Notes: a model not told the origin generated them from the letters alone. 41,566 bases of DNA from Bacteroidales bacterium (GCA_016281435.1 JAEEIQ010000093.1:1-41566), one strand, 5' to 3'; shown: positions 15,567 to 24,338, counted from the first letter of the stretch. Made by a program: numbers and translations.

Positions 15567-18200
15567 TTATTTGGTTCTTACTTCAAGCACGGTCCCGCGG
15601 GCCGTCGCCGGGACGCTGACATATACGAGCCCTTCGTACGGGGACCAGACTTCCGCAGGCTTGCCTCCGACAGTGGCTTCATAGCCTCCGGCCGGGGCCA
15701 TGCAGACAGAGACGGACGTGCGGTGCCCGGAGGCATCCTTGTCAAAGAGCAGCTCCGCTTTCAGGCTGCTGTAATCCGCAGCCCATTCCTGCGCCGTCAC
15801 GAGGGTGTCGAAGCCGGTGGAGAGGGTTCCCTTGCGGAAGCAGGCCGTGAACCAGTTGACCATGGGCGAGGATAGGCCGGAGAAGTTATGCCACCCGCCG
15901 CCGCGGCCGGAGTCCACGAAGAAGTGTTCATAGCACTGGTAGCTCTCGGAAGTCTCCGCTGCCCAGGTATCCAGGGCCGTGAAGGCTATCTGATGGGCTC
16001 TTTCAGCGAGCCCGAGATCCAGCATGGCCTTCCACTGGAACAGCTGGTGCGGCATCCAGATGCACCCGTTCCAATATCCGTCCACCTTATAATAGGAAGC
16101 GCTCCTGTCGACCGTGGAAAGCCCGTACGGCGTCCACATGTGCTTTTCAGAGAAGAGGTTCTCGAGCATGCGCGCCTTCTGCTCTTCGGACCCTATCCCG
16201 GCCAGCAGCGGGCTGACCCCGTCCAGGCCCTTGTTGAAATTGGATCCGTCCGGAGCCTTGAACAAGCCCGCGGGCTTGCCGTCCGCATCATGGGTGACAT
16301 AGCCGAAATAACCGCATTCAGCGTCCCAGGCATTGTCAAGGATGGCGGCAGAGAGAGCCTTGATGTCCTTGTCGTACGCTTTCACGTCCTTTTTCAGGCC
16401 AAGATGCGCGGCGACAATGCGCAGTATCTTGGCTGCACGGATGTAGCACGATGTGGAGATGACCGGGGCGACAGACGGGTAGAGCTGCGGATGCTCCTTG
16501 AGATACCACTGCGGAGGATAATCGTCCCATCCGCCGGAATTGTAGAAATAATCCCAGGTGCGCAAAAGCCCGGAAGGCATCCTGGTTGTCGACGTCGGGT
16601 CCTTTCCGACCATGAATTCGTAGTACTGCTTCAGGCGCGGATACAGGAACTCCATCTTCTGCATGTCGCAGGTCTTGCTGCACATGTCCTCGAAGGCGAA
16701 GAACTGGATGGGCAGCGGGGTCCCGTGATGGATGAAGGCGGACTGGGCTCCCGGTTCGGTCGTGTAGGCGCGTATGGTCTCGAAAGCCAGGGTCGGGTCG
16801 ATGTCGCCGAGGGCCATGGAGATGGTCCCCGAATCCCAGGTATAGAGGCAGTTCCAGTTCAGTCCGGGAGTGAAATGACGGATATACTGCTTCTGGGTGT
16901 AGACGGGATAAACCACGTTCGTCAGCAGGGTCGCCTGGATAAGCTGCTCACCGAGAACGTATTTTGACGCTGCCTCAAGAAGCCGGCCGTCGCTGAAACG
17001 GTATTTTCCGGCCTTGGAGGTAAAGGAAGCTTCGTCGGAGCGGAACGCGGCGATACTGCTTTCGACCCGGGCCCGGCTCCCCCTGACAATCAGGTTCCAG
17101 ACGGTGGTGTCCCTGCCCGGCCCGAGCATAACGGGCCTTTGCGCCACGCAGGAAAAGAAACCCTTGCCATCCCCGCGGAAATGCTTGCTGACATGGTTGT
17201 TGGCCTTCGTCCGCATCAGCATGTCCAGTTCCGAACTGTCGTAATTGACAAGATCCGTGATAGGGAAATTCCATCCTATCCCGTACCAGTCGGGGCATGC
17301 TCCGTATTTGAGAAGGCAGCCCCCTTCGGTCACGACCGTCTCGGGTTCGTATCCCGGAGGAGCGGGAACCACCGACGCCCCGGAGCCGAAGATGAAACTG
17401 TCTATCATTATGGCCCCGTCCCCGGCGGCGGAAACGGTCAGCTCCGGCCCTTCGTACGGTATGGCCACGAGTTCATATTTCCCGCTGCCCTTCACGGCGA
17501 ACGGGGTCCCGTTGATCTCCAGGTCCACCCTGGAACCGCGCCGGGCCTTGCAGCGCATCCTGACCGTCCCCTCGTACTCGGGCAACTTCATCCTGAGGCA
17601 GTCTCCGGCCTTTCCGCTGAAGGCGATCACGCTCCCGCAGAGGGACTCCCTGTCGCGGCGCTCCCCTCTCATCTTCCCGTCATAGACAAGACCGTAGTCA
17701 TGCCCGCGGACCGCAGGCTCGTAATCCTCATAGTCGATCGCATGGATGCAATAATCGGCTCCCTTTGCCTTGACGGAAGGGTACTCCTCCGCGAAATGGA
17801 CCGAAGCCGTGGTCAGCAGCTTGAGGTTCTGCGGGACAGGGGAATTGTTCACGCAATGCATCTCCAGCAGGACGGTCCCGTCGTCCACGGTATGCCAGGT
17901 CGCATCCACGTAGACCCTGTCTTTCCATTCGATCTCTTCACGGTAGGTGATATGCCTGAGGTCCGGGGATACTTCCCAGGGATAGCAGCCGGATTCGAAG
18001 AGCCTGTTGGGGATGCAGGTGGCGCTGCGCCTGTACAACCCGGAGGCGAGGCAGAAATCGACCCTGACGCCTCCCTGGACATCCGGAATATGCGAGATAC
18101 CAGCATACTGTTTGGAATACGGCCCCCACGCAGGAAGCGTGGTCACATCGTGGGAATTCGAGAAAATCCCTGCGAGAAGAAGTGCAAGCAATAATTTCAT
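15567..18200 (-). CDS. Exported MGH1/GH63-like glycoside hydrolase with an inserted beta domain
   Basis: 877 residues with a signal peptide (MKLLLALLLAGIFSNS). The C-terminal half (about 400-800) is an (alpha/alpha)6-barrel of the MGH1/GH63 type. WNCLYTWDSGTISMALGDIDP holds the likely general acid Asp456, and CYEHFFVDSGRGGGWHNFSG holds the likely base Glu758, by analogy with GH63. The N-terminal half is a beta-rich super-sandwich. It seems to be interrupted around residues 190-285 by a small carbohydrate-binding-like unit (GDCLRMKLPEYEGTVRMRCKARRG...VDLEINGTPF...AIMIDSFIFGSG). The last 70 residues form another beta domain. The substrate is unknown. It leads a two-gene operon with an acetylesterase, which suggests an acetylated oligosaccharide. 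Confidence 0.8.
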   Translation of the reverse strand: MKLLLALLLAGIFSNSHDVTTLPAWGPYSKQYAGISHIPDVQGGVRVDFCLASGLYRRSATCIPNRLFESGCYPWEVSPDLRHITYREEIEWKDRVYVDATWHTVDDGTVLLEMHCVNNSPVPQNLKLLTTASVHFAEEYPSVKAKGADYCIHAIDYEDYEPAVRGHDYGLVYDGKMRGERRDRESLCGSVIAFSGKAGDCLRMKLPEYEGTVRMRCKARRGSRVDLEINGTPFAVKGSGKYELVAIPYEGPELTVSAAGDGAIMIDSFIFGSGASVVPAPPGYEPETVVTEGGCLLKYGACPDWYGIGWNFPITDLVNYDSSELDMLMRTKANNHVSKHFRGDGKGFFSCVAQRPVMLGPGRDTTVWNLIVRGSRARVESSIAAFRSDEASFTSKAGKYRFSDGRLLEAASKYVLGEQLIQATLLTNVVYPVYTQKQYIRHFTPGLNWNCLYTWDSGTISMALGDIDPTLAFETIRAYTTEPGAQSAFIHHGTPLPIQFFAFEDMCSKTCDMQKMEFLYPRLKQYYEFMVGKDPTSTTRMPSGLLRTWDYFYNSGGWDDYPPQWYLKEHPQLYPSVAPVISTSCYIRAAKILRIVAAHLGLKKDVKAYDKDIKALSAAILDNAWDAECGYFGYVTHDADGKPAGLFKAPDGSNFNKGLDGVSPLLAGIGSEEQKARMLENLFSEKHMWTPYGLSTVDRSASYYKVDGYWNGCIWMPHQLFQWKAMLDLGLAERAHQIAFTALDTWAAETSESYQCYEHFFVDSGRGGGWHNFSGLSSPMVNWFTACFRKGTLSTGFDTLVTAQEWAADYSSLKAELLFDKDASGHRTSVSVCMAPAGGYEATVGGKPAEVWSPYEGLVYVSVPATARGTVLEVRTK

Positions 18201-18205
18201 ATTTT

Positions 18206-18213
18206 CAAAGATA
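18206..18213 (-). promoter_or_regulatory. Candidate -7 box of the MGH1-like glycosidase operon
   Basis: The minus strand reads TATCTTTG, an exact TAnnTTTG, with only 5 nt between the box and the ATG at 18200. If it is used, the transcript would have little or no leader. Confidence 0.5.
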
Positions 18214-18246
18214 GGGAAATTCCTTTAAAAATGGTAAATTCGCAAT

Positions 18247-19275
18247 ATGGATAGATTGACTTCCCTGTACAAGGCCCGTTTCGGGGCCGGACCCGAGCGC
18301 ACTGAACTGCTGCCCCTTTCCGGCAGCGCCCGGAAATACTGGCGCATGGAAGGCGCCGGAAGGACCGTCATAGGGTGCATAGGAGTATCCCTGGCGGAGA
18401 ACAGGGCGTTCCTCGCGATAGATGCGGCGATGCGCTCCATGGGGCTGGATGCTCCCGAGGTCTTCGGGGTCAGTCCGGACGGGCTGGCTTATCTGCAGGA
18501 GGATCTCGGGGACGGTCAGTTGTTCGCCCTGCTGGGCACGGCGATACGGAGCGGCGTGTACGGACCGGAAGAAAGAGGATGGCTCCGCGACACGGTCCGG
18601 GCCTTGCCCGCCCTGCAATACAAGACAGGAGAGGTCCTGGACTGGGACGTATGCTTCCCGGACAGGGAATTCAACGCCCGCATGGTCAGTTTCGACCTCA
18701 ACTACTTCAAGTACGATTTCCTTAAATTCACCGGCCTTCCCTTCGATGAGATAAGGCTCCAGGACGACTTCGACCGACTTCTGGAAGACGCCATCGCCCC
18801 CTTCGGGAGCACTTTCCTCTACAGGGACTTCCAGGCGCGGAACGTAATGATCCTGGACGGGCGGCCGCGCTTCGTCGACTTCCAGGGTGGACGCCGCGGG
18901 CCCGGACAGTACGACCTCGCCTCCTTCCTCTGGAATGCCGGGACCCGTTTCGACGCGGAGATGCGCGCATGGCTCGAAGAAGAGTATCTGGACGCCCTTT
19001 CGGAATTCGAAAAGCCCGACAGGGCGGAGTGGCGCAGGCGCTACCGCCTTCTGACGCTGCTCCGTCTCCTGCAGGAAACCGGAGCGTACGGGTTCAGGGG
19101 CATGGTCGAAAGGAAAGCCATCTTCCTGGATTGCATCCCGGCGGTCCTGACCCTTCTCGGACAGCTCGCGCAGGAGCCGTTCGAGCGCTATCCTTACCTT
19201 ACCGAAACCCTTCGCCGGTTGGCCGTCGAATGGGACGGAAGCACGATTTTCCCCGATTTGAAGATAAAGCTATGA
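18247..19275 (+). CDS. amgK: AmgK-like anomeric sugar kinase (N-acetylmuramate/GlcNAc 1-kinase family)
   Basis: 342 residues of the aminoglycoside phosphotransferase fold. The kinase motifs are FLYRDFQARNVMIL (catalytic Asp194, Asn199) and RFVDFQGGRRGPGQYDLASFLW (metal-binding Asp211), close to the RDY..RN and LDFQDA.YGP.YDL patterns of AmgK. AmgK phosphorylates MurNAc and GlcNAc at C1, the first step of the cell-wall recycling route that bypasses fosfomycin-sensitive de novo synthesis. The next gene starts within its stop codon (ATGA overlap) and encodes the partner nucleotidyltransferase. A weak -7-like TAAATTCG ends 4 nt before the ATG. Substrate is inferred from the pairing, not shown. 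Confidence 0.8.
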   Translation: MDRLTSLYKARFGAGPERTELLPLSGSARKYWRMEGAGRTVIGCIGVSLAENRAFLAIDAAMRSMGLDAPEVFGVSPDGLAYLQEDLGDGQLFALLGTAIRSGVYGPEERGWLRDTVRALPALQYKTGEVLDWDVCFPDREFNARMVSFDLNYFKYDFLKFTGLPFDEIRLQDDFDRLLEDAIAPFGSTFLYRDFQARNVMILDGRPRFVDFQGGRRGPGQYDLASFLWNAGTRFDAEMRAWLEEEYLDALSEFEKPDRAEWRRRYRLLTLLRLLQETGAYGFRGMVERKAIFLDCIPAVLTLLGQLAQEPFERYPYLTETLRRLAVEWDGSTIFPDLKIKL

Positions 19276-20000
19276 AAGGTATGGTGTTCGCCGCGGGGCT
19301 CGGGACGAGGCTCCGCCCGCTGACGGATTCGATGCCCAAGGCCCTCGTGCCCGTGGGCGGGGTTCCCATGCTTGAACGGGTGATCCTGAAGCTCCGGGAC
19401 GCCGGGATCGGCCCCGTCGTCGTCAACGCCCATCATTTCGCCGGGAAGGTGGAGCAATTCGTCCGGAGCCGGGATTTCGGGGTCGATGTGTCCCTGAGCA
19501 TCGAGGACGGGGCCGAGCCTCTCGAGACCGGCGGAGGGATAAGGCACGCGGAGCATCTCCTTCGGGGCGGCAGGTTCCTCGTGCATAACGTGGATATACT
19601 GAGCGATGCCGACCTGCGCGCTTTCATGAGGGCTGACGACCCTTCCGACCTGGCCACCCTGATGCTCACCGACCGTCCAGCCGACAGGAAACTGCTCTTC
19701 GACGGGGAGATGCGCCTTGTCGGATGGACCAACACGCGCACCGGCGAGGTCAAAAGCCCGTATCCCGGACGGGACCCGGAGGCCTTCAGGGCCCTTTCCT
19801 TCTGCGGGATCCACATCCTTTCTGGCAATGTCTTCTCCCTCATGCAGGACTGGCCGGAGAAATTCGGCATAATCGATTTCTATCTCCGCGCCTGCAAAGA
19901 CCACCCCGTCCGAGGAATAGTCGCGGACAACCTGCGCCTCATCGACATAGGCACCCCGGAGACGCTGGCCGAAGCGCAGCGCGCGACGTGGGCCTTCTGA
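19272..20000 (+). CDS. murU: MurU-like N-acetylmuramate-1-phosphate uridylyltransferase
   Basis: 242 residues from the ATG at 19272, which overlaps the amgK stop by 4 bp. The signature is MVFAAGLGTRLRPLTDSMPKALVPVGG (GxGTRxxPxTxxxPK); further on are NAHHF, the acceptor-binding ETGGGIRHAEHLL, and HNVDIL with the metal-binding Asp. This is the compact single-domain size and layout of MurU, without the left-handed beta-helix of GlmU. In the salvage route MurU turns MurNAc-1-P into UDP-MurNAc. The kinase-uridylyltransferase pairing is the same as in Pseudomonas and, as reported, in Tannerella. Confidence 0.82.
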   Translation: MKGMVFAAGLGTRLRPLTDSMPKALVPVGGVPMLERVILKLRDAGIGPVVVNAHHFAGKVEQFVRSRDFGVDVSLSIEDGAEPLETGGGIRHAEHLLRGGRFLVHNVDILSDADLRAFMRADDPSDLATLMLTDRPADRKLLFDGEMRLVGWTNTRTGEVKSPYPGRDPEAFRALSFCGIHILSGNVFSLMQDWPEKFGIIDFYLRACKDHPVRGIVADNLRLIDIGTPETLAEAQRATWAF

Positions 20001-20019
20001 ACGGCAGTCCGGTCCCCGA

Positions 20020-20051
20020 TTTGGGATTTGCGCCGAAAGTGCGTAAATTTG
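20020..20051 (+). promoter_or_regulatory. Promoter of the porin-mltF operon
   Basis: TTTG (20020-20023), a 20-bp spacer, then TAAATTTG (20044-20051, exact TAnnTTTG). The ATG at 20059 follows 7 nt after the box, so the leader would be about zero to a few bases; a second in-frame ATG at 20068 is also possible. Confidence 0.7.
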
Positions 20052-20058
20052 CCCGATT

Positions 20059-22743
20059 ATGAACATCATGTCCCGGATATGGCTCCCGGCGGCGGTGTCC
20101 CTTGCGGTCGCCGCTGCGACTTTCGCTCCCGGCTCGCAGCATCCTGAAGCTGACCTGCGGCTGGCCGCGGTGCCCGTTTTCGCAGAGCCTTCCGGAGACA
20201 CGGTGATCTACGAGGCCGGAGGATACAAGCGCTGGAGACGGGGAGAGATGCCCCCTTCGGAGCTCCCTGACAGCCTTCTGGCGGCCTTCAGGGACAGCAC
20301 CGGGCTTGAAGAAGCCCTCGACACCCTGCCGAAACTTCGCGCCCGGGACACCATCAAGGCGCCCGACTCCCTTCGCCTCACGGACCCGTTCCGTTACAAG
20401 TACTACGTAGCCCTGGTGGACTCCCTGACCCATGTCGAGACGAGGGACTCGCTTCGCCACTCGTCCGACTCCCTCAAGGAATCCGCCCTTCTGATGCTGG
20501 AGGAAGGCGACACCATCCGCTTCACCGCCGACTCCCTGCATGCCCGGCTGGACTCCCTGGACTGGCGCAAGCTTGATTCCCTGTACGCCGCCGATTCTAC
20601 CGCCGCAGCGAAAGCCGCCTTCGAGAAGTGGTACGCTTCCCTTGACAAGAAGGCCCGCCGCAAATACGACTACGAGCAGATGATCCCCATAAAGATGGCC
20701 CGGATGGACTCCATCAAGAAAGCCAAGGAAGAAAAGAAGGCCATACGGGACAGCATCATCATGGAGAAGCCGCGCATACTCGACACCTACGCCATCCCCG
20801 ACTCGATGCAGTACAAGAGGATCATCGCATGGACGGAAGACAGGGACTTCGGGCAGCTGAAGCCCTTCGTCCCCGACACCGGCTACAACTACCACTTCTA
20901 CAACGACTACCCCTTCCGCCGAAAGGACGTCAACGCGACCTGGCTCGGCGTCGACGGATCCCCTCTCCAGTATTACAACTGGTTCAACCGCATCGAGGAC
21001 AGGGACGTGACCTTCTACGAGGCACAGAGGCCGTGGGCCTTCGACCCTTCGACCGTGGTCCAGTACAACAGCAAGACTCCGCACACCGAGCTTGCATACT
21101 ACGGCACCCTGCTTGCGGGAGACGAGAAGGAGTCCGACAACCTGCACATCCTGACGACGCAGAACATCACGCCGGAGATGAACTTCACCCTGGCCTATGA
21201 CCGCTTCGGCGGCGGCGGAATGCTGATAAACGAGTCCACGACGAACAAGAACTTCACCGCCGTGGCCAACTGGCTCGGGAAGAAATACACCATGAACACG
21301 GGCTACATATACAATATGGTCAAGCGCGGCGAGAACGGAGGCATCTCGGACAATTCATGGATCAGGGACACCACCGTGGATGCGAGGGAAATAAAGATCA
21401 ACCTCACGACGGCCGAGTCCAAGATCAAGAAGAACACCTTCTTCCTCGACCAGCAGCTCCGCATCCCCTTCAACTTCATAAACACGCTGCGCGCCCGCAG
21501 GGACAGCACCTTCGTCCCGGACTCCGCCGCCACGGACATAACCACGGCCTTCATCGGGCACAGCAGCGAGTTCTCGACCTACACCCGCAAATACACCGAC
21601 AAGATAGGCACGTCCGACACTTTCGGACGCGACCTCTACTCCGGAATCTTCAACCTGGATCCGACTTCGAGCGCGGACTCGATGCGGGTTTCCATCCTCG
21701 ACAACAAGGTCTACCTGCGCCTGCAGCCGTGGTCCGCGGACGCGATAGTCTCCAAACTCGACGTCGGGATCGGGGACACCTGGAAGACCTACTACGCACC
21801 CTCCCCCACGGACACCAGCACTGTCGGGCAGAACAGCTTCTACCTCTACGCCGGGGCCCAGGGACAGTACAAGCACTATTTCAACTGGAACGCGAAGGGA
21901 CGCTACGACCTCCAGGGGTACACTGCCGGGGACATGCTACTCGAGGCGTCCGCGAAAGGCAACTTCTATCCCTTCCGCAGGGCCCGCACCAGCCCGCTTT
22001 CGGTGGCGGCACGCTTCTCCACCAGCCTGAAGGCCCCAGGATACTACCAAAACCATATCTACTCCAACCACTACCAGTGGGACAACTCCTTCGGAAAGAT
22101 ATCCACCACGCGCTTCGAGGCGGAACTGGACATCCCCCACTGGAAGCTGAACGCCAAGGCCGGCTACGCCCTGCTGTCCGGCAACATCTGGTATGACTCG
22201 CTGGGCGTCGTGCGGCAGAACACGACTCCGATGAGCGTCCTCGGCGTCTCGGTCCGGAAGGACTTCACGATAGCCGATTTCCTGCATCTGGACAACAGGG
22301 TCCTTTTCCAGTACTCCTCGAACCAGGACGTCCTTCCCCTGCCGACCCTTGCCCTCAACCTCAAATACTACGTCCAGTTCGTCGTGCAGAGGGACGCGTC
22401 GAAGACTTCGAACGTCATGGTCATGCAGATAGGCGCGGACGCGCTCTGGAACACCGCCTGGCACACTCCGGGATGGAACCCCAACCTCGGAGTGTTCCAC
22501 AACCAGTCCCGCATCCTATACAACAACGGACCGGTCTTCGACGCCTTCATCAACGTCCAGTGGAAGAGGGCCTGCATCTTCATCAAATACGAGAACGCAG
22601 GACAGGGATGGCCTCTCGAGAAGGCCGGTTACTTCACCGCGGACCATTACGTCTATACGCAGCGCAGCCTGCGGCTCGGCCTCTTCTGGCCGTTCTACAT
22701 CCAGTCGGCGCGCAACGACAGCGTAGGAGGGCACAGCCACTGA
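20059..22743 (+). CDS. Putative outer-membrane porin (Bacteroidota Porin_10 type) with a DS-rich N-terminal extension
   Basis: 894 residues with a signal peptide (through AAATFAPGS or slightly later). Residues about 65-235 are low complexity and helical, with a recurrent DSL/DSI/DST tripeptide (for example PDSLRL, VDSLTH, SDSLKES, LDSLDW, MDSIKKAKEEKKAIRDS). From about residue 270 the sequence becomes beta-barrel-like: alternating polar/aromatic strands, WLGVDGSPLQYYNWF, YYGTLLAGDEKESDN, FFLDQQLRIPF, and a C-terminal strand ending LRLGLFWPFYIQSARND. This matches Bacteroidota putative porins (PF14121) by layout; the substrate is unknown. A strong promoter precedes it. Its stop shares one base with the mltF-like start, so the two are coupled. 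Confidence 0.78.
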   Translation: MNIMSRIWLPAAVSLAVAAATFAPGSQHPEADLRLAAVPVFAEPSGDTVIYEAGGYKRWRRGEMPPSELPDSLLAAFRDSTGLEEALDTLPKLRARDTIKAPDSLRLTDPFRYKYYVALVDSLTHVETRDSLRHSSDSLKESALLMLEEGDTIRFTADSLHARLDSLDWRKLDSLYAADSTAAAKAAFEKWYASLDKKARRKYDYEQMIPIKMARMDSIKKAKEEKKAIRDSIIMEKPRILDTYAIPDSMQYKRIIAWTEDRDFGQLKPFVPDTGYNYHFYNDYPFRRKDVNATWLGVDGSPLQYYNWFNRIEDRDVTFYEAQRPWAFDPSTVVQYNSKTPHTELAYYGTLLAGDEKESDNLHILTTQNITPEMNFTLAYDRFGGGGMLINESTTNKNFTAVANWLGKKYTMNTGYIYNMVKRGENGGISDNSWIRDTTVDAREIKINLTTAESKIKKNTFFLDQQLRIPFNFINTLRARRDSTFVPDSAATDITTAFIGHSSEFSTYTRKYTDKIGTSDTFGRDLYSGIFNLDPTSSADSMRVSILDNKVYLRLQPWSADAIVSKLDVGIGDTWKTYYAPSPTDTSTVGQNSFYLYAGAQGQYKHYFNWNAKGRYDLQGYTAGDMLLEASAKGNFYPFRRARTSPLSVAARFSTSLKAPGYYQNHIYSNHYQWDNSFGKISTTRFEAELDIPHWKLNAKAGYALLSGNIWYDSLGVVRQNTTPMSVLGVSVRKDFTIADFLHLDNRVLFQYSSNQDVLPLPTLALNLKYYVQFVVQRDASKTSNVMVMQIGADALWNTAWHTPGWNPNLGVFHNQSRILYNNGPVFDAFINVQWKRACIFIKYENAGQGWPLEKAGYFTADHYVYTQRSLRLGLFWPFYIQSARNDSVGGHSH

Positions 22744-23789
22744 TGAGCCGCCGCGATCCCTTTGCAGTCACCGCCCTGGCCGTGACCCTGATCCTTATCG
22801 CCGCTTCCGGGCTGTCCCTGAGGCTGTCCAAGAACCGCCACCATAAGCACCGGGAGCTTGCCTGCGCCGTGGACATCAGGTCCTACGCCGACACGTCCCG
22901 CAGCCTTGTCACCGGCTACAACTACCATCTCCTCAGGGCCTTCACCGATGAAAAGGAATGCTCAGGCAGCATACGTCTCGCCCGGGGGGAGGAGAACTAT
23001 TTCGACTCCCTGAGGGCTGGAGCCGTGGACATACTGGCCGTTCCGGCGGCGGACACCCTGCCAGGGAAAGAATTCCTGGCCTCGGTCCCAATAGACAGCA
23101 TCAGCCGCTGGGTGGTCCGGGCTTCGGACAAGAAGCTCCTTCGGGACATCGACGGCTGGCTTAAGCAGTATCTCTCCTCTGAAGAGCACGACGCGACCCT
23201 GGAGATGTTCATGAAGACATACATCCCGTCGCGGCGGGCCCGCACCGGCAGGACGTTCTCCTATCTCAGCCCCTACGACGACATCATCAAGGCGCACGCG
23301 GACAGCATAGGATGGGACTGGAGGCTGCTTGCTGCCGTCGTGTGGCAGGAATCGCAGTTCCGCATCAACGTGCGTTCGCGCCGAGGAGCCGCAGGCCTCA
23401 TGCAGATGATGCCGCGCACCGCAGACAGGATGGAGGCCCCGGACCTTGTCGATCCGCAGCAGAGCATACGCGCCGGAGCGCAGTATCTCAAGATGATCGA
23501 AGGTTATTACTACAAATGGACTTCCGACCCGCAGGAAAGGCGCAAATACGCCCTCGCAGCCTACAATGCCGGCCACGGGCGCATCAAGGACTGCATCAAC
23601 TACGCCCTGCTTCGAGGCAAGGACGTCTCCCGCTGGGAGGAGACTGCATCCGTGATCCCGGAGATGAATTCGGACGAGATCCTGGAAGTCGACACCGTGA
23701 AGCTCGGGCGCTTCAAAGGCGTCGAGACCCTCGCATACGTCGATTCCGTAATGGAAATCTACGGCCACTTCCGGCGCATTTGTCCGTAG
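22743..23789 (+). CDS. MltF-like membrane-bound lytic transglycosylase
   Basis: 348 residues from the ATG at 22743 (MSRRDPFAVTALAVTLIL), with one N-terminal membrane anchor. Residues about 40-165 look like a shortened SBP_bac_3 regulatory domain of the MltF type (VDIRSYADTSRSLVTGYNYHLLRAF, GAVDILAVPAADT). Residues about 185-330 form the SLT lysozyme-like domain: LLAAVVWQESQFRINV (catalytic Glu203), SRRGAAGLMQMMPRTA, and AAYNAGHGRI. The enzyme cuts glycan strands to 1,6-anhydro-MurNAc products. The start overlaps the porin stop by one base. The nearby AmgK/MurU pair would salvage the sugars such enzymes release. Confidence 0.88.
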   Translation: MSRRDPFAVTALAVTLILIAASGLSLRLSKNRHHKHRELACAVDIRSYADTSRSLVTGYNYHLLRAFTDEKECSGSIRLARGEENYFDSLRAGAVDILAVPAADTLPGKEFLASVPIDSISRWVVRASDKKLLRDIDGWLKQYLSSEEHDATLEMFMKTYIPSRRARTGRTFSYLSPYDDIIKAHADSIGWDWRLLAAVVWQESQFRINVRSRRGAAGLMQMMPRTADRMEAPDLVDPQQSIRAGAQYLKMIEGYYYKWTSDPQERRKYALAAYNAGHGRIKDCINYALLRGKDVSRWEETASVIPEMNSDEILEVDTVKLGRFKGVETLAYVDSVMEIYGHFRRICP

Positions 23790-23791
23790 CG

Positions 23792-23823
23792 TTTGCGAAT
23801 ACGGATTATTTATGCTATAATTG
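23792..23823 (+). promoter_or_regulatory. Promoter of the small lipoprotein gene
   Basis: TTTG (23792-23795), 20-bp spacer, TATAATTG (23816-23823, one mismatch to TAnnTTTG). The ATG at 23840 follows 16 nt later. The TTTG lies in the loop of a weak CCGTA/TACGG hairpin (23784-23804) just past the mltF stop. Confidence 0.55.
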
Positions 23824-23839
23824 CGAAAACTTATAGATT

Positions 23840-24334
23840 ATGAGAAAGTTATTCGCACTTGCAATCTCCGCTCTTTTCATCCTTGGCGCATGCACCAAGG
23901 ACGGAGGAAATCTCGACGGCCGCTGGATCGGACTCCGCGCCGAGGACACTCCCGATGATGTGGCCTTCACCCTTGATTTCAGCGGCAACAAACTCGACAT
24001 GTATGTCATCGCCTGGGGACAGCGCTACTCCGGCACCTACACCTTGTCGGACGGCGTAGTGAAATTCAACATCAATAAGGTTTACCAGGCTTTCTCGGGA
24101 GTCGTCATAGACGAGAATACCGGAGAATTCACGCGCTATTCCTGGACGGCCGGAGACATGGATGGCAAGACCCTTGAACTCGTCGCCGGCTACGAATGGT
24201 ACGAAATGAACGGAGGAGGCGATTGGGACAGGACCGACAAGGAAATGTTCTCCACCTTCGAATTCAAGGTCAACGGCAACAAGGCCAAGAGCAATCTCCC
24301 GCCCTTCAACCCGACCTTCACCAAGATAAAATAA
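23840..24334 (+). CDS. Small lipoprotein, lipocalin-like beta protein of unknown function
   Basis: 164 residues with a lipoprotein signal ending in LGAC (Cys18). The mature protein starts with DGRWIGLRAEDTPDDVAFTLDFSGNKLDMYV and alternates short beta strands (GTYTLSDGVVKFNI, FKVNGNKAKS), a pattern common to lipocalin-like lipoproteins of Bacteroidota. No catalytic motif is visible. It has its own promoter and converges on the NUDIX gene with a 4-bp gap. The function cannot be named. Confidence 0.8.
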   Translation: MRKLFALAISALFILGACTKDGGNLDGRWIGLRAEDTPDDVAFTLDFSGNKLDMYVIAWGQRYSGTYTLSDGVVKFNINKVYQAFSGVVIDENTGEFTRYSWTAGDMDGKTLELVAGYEWYEMNGGGDWDRTDKEMFSTFEFKVNGNKAKSNLPPFNPTFTKIK

Positions 24335-24338
24335 GGCG

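Noticed and set aside
18235..18242. TAAATTCG as the amgK promoter box
   Set aside because: One mismatch, only 4 nt from the ATG and no -33 element; too weak to annotate.
20400..20760. Repetitive DSL codons considered as a CRISPR or tandem DNA repeat
   Set aside because: The repeats are at the amino-acid level, irregularly spaced and in frame with the porin; no direct DNA repeat with constant spacers is seen.
19939..21147. A 402-codon minus-strand frame opposite the porin
   Set aside because: Composition of Val/Gly-rich antisense type; the porin strand has a promoter, signal peptide and barrel pattern.
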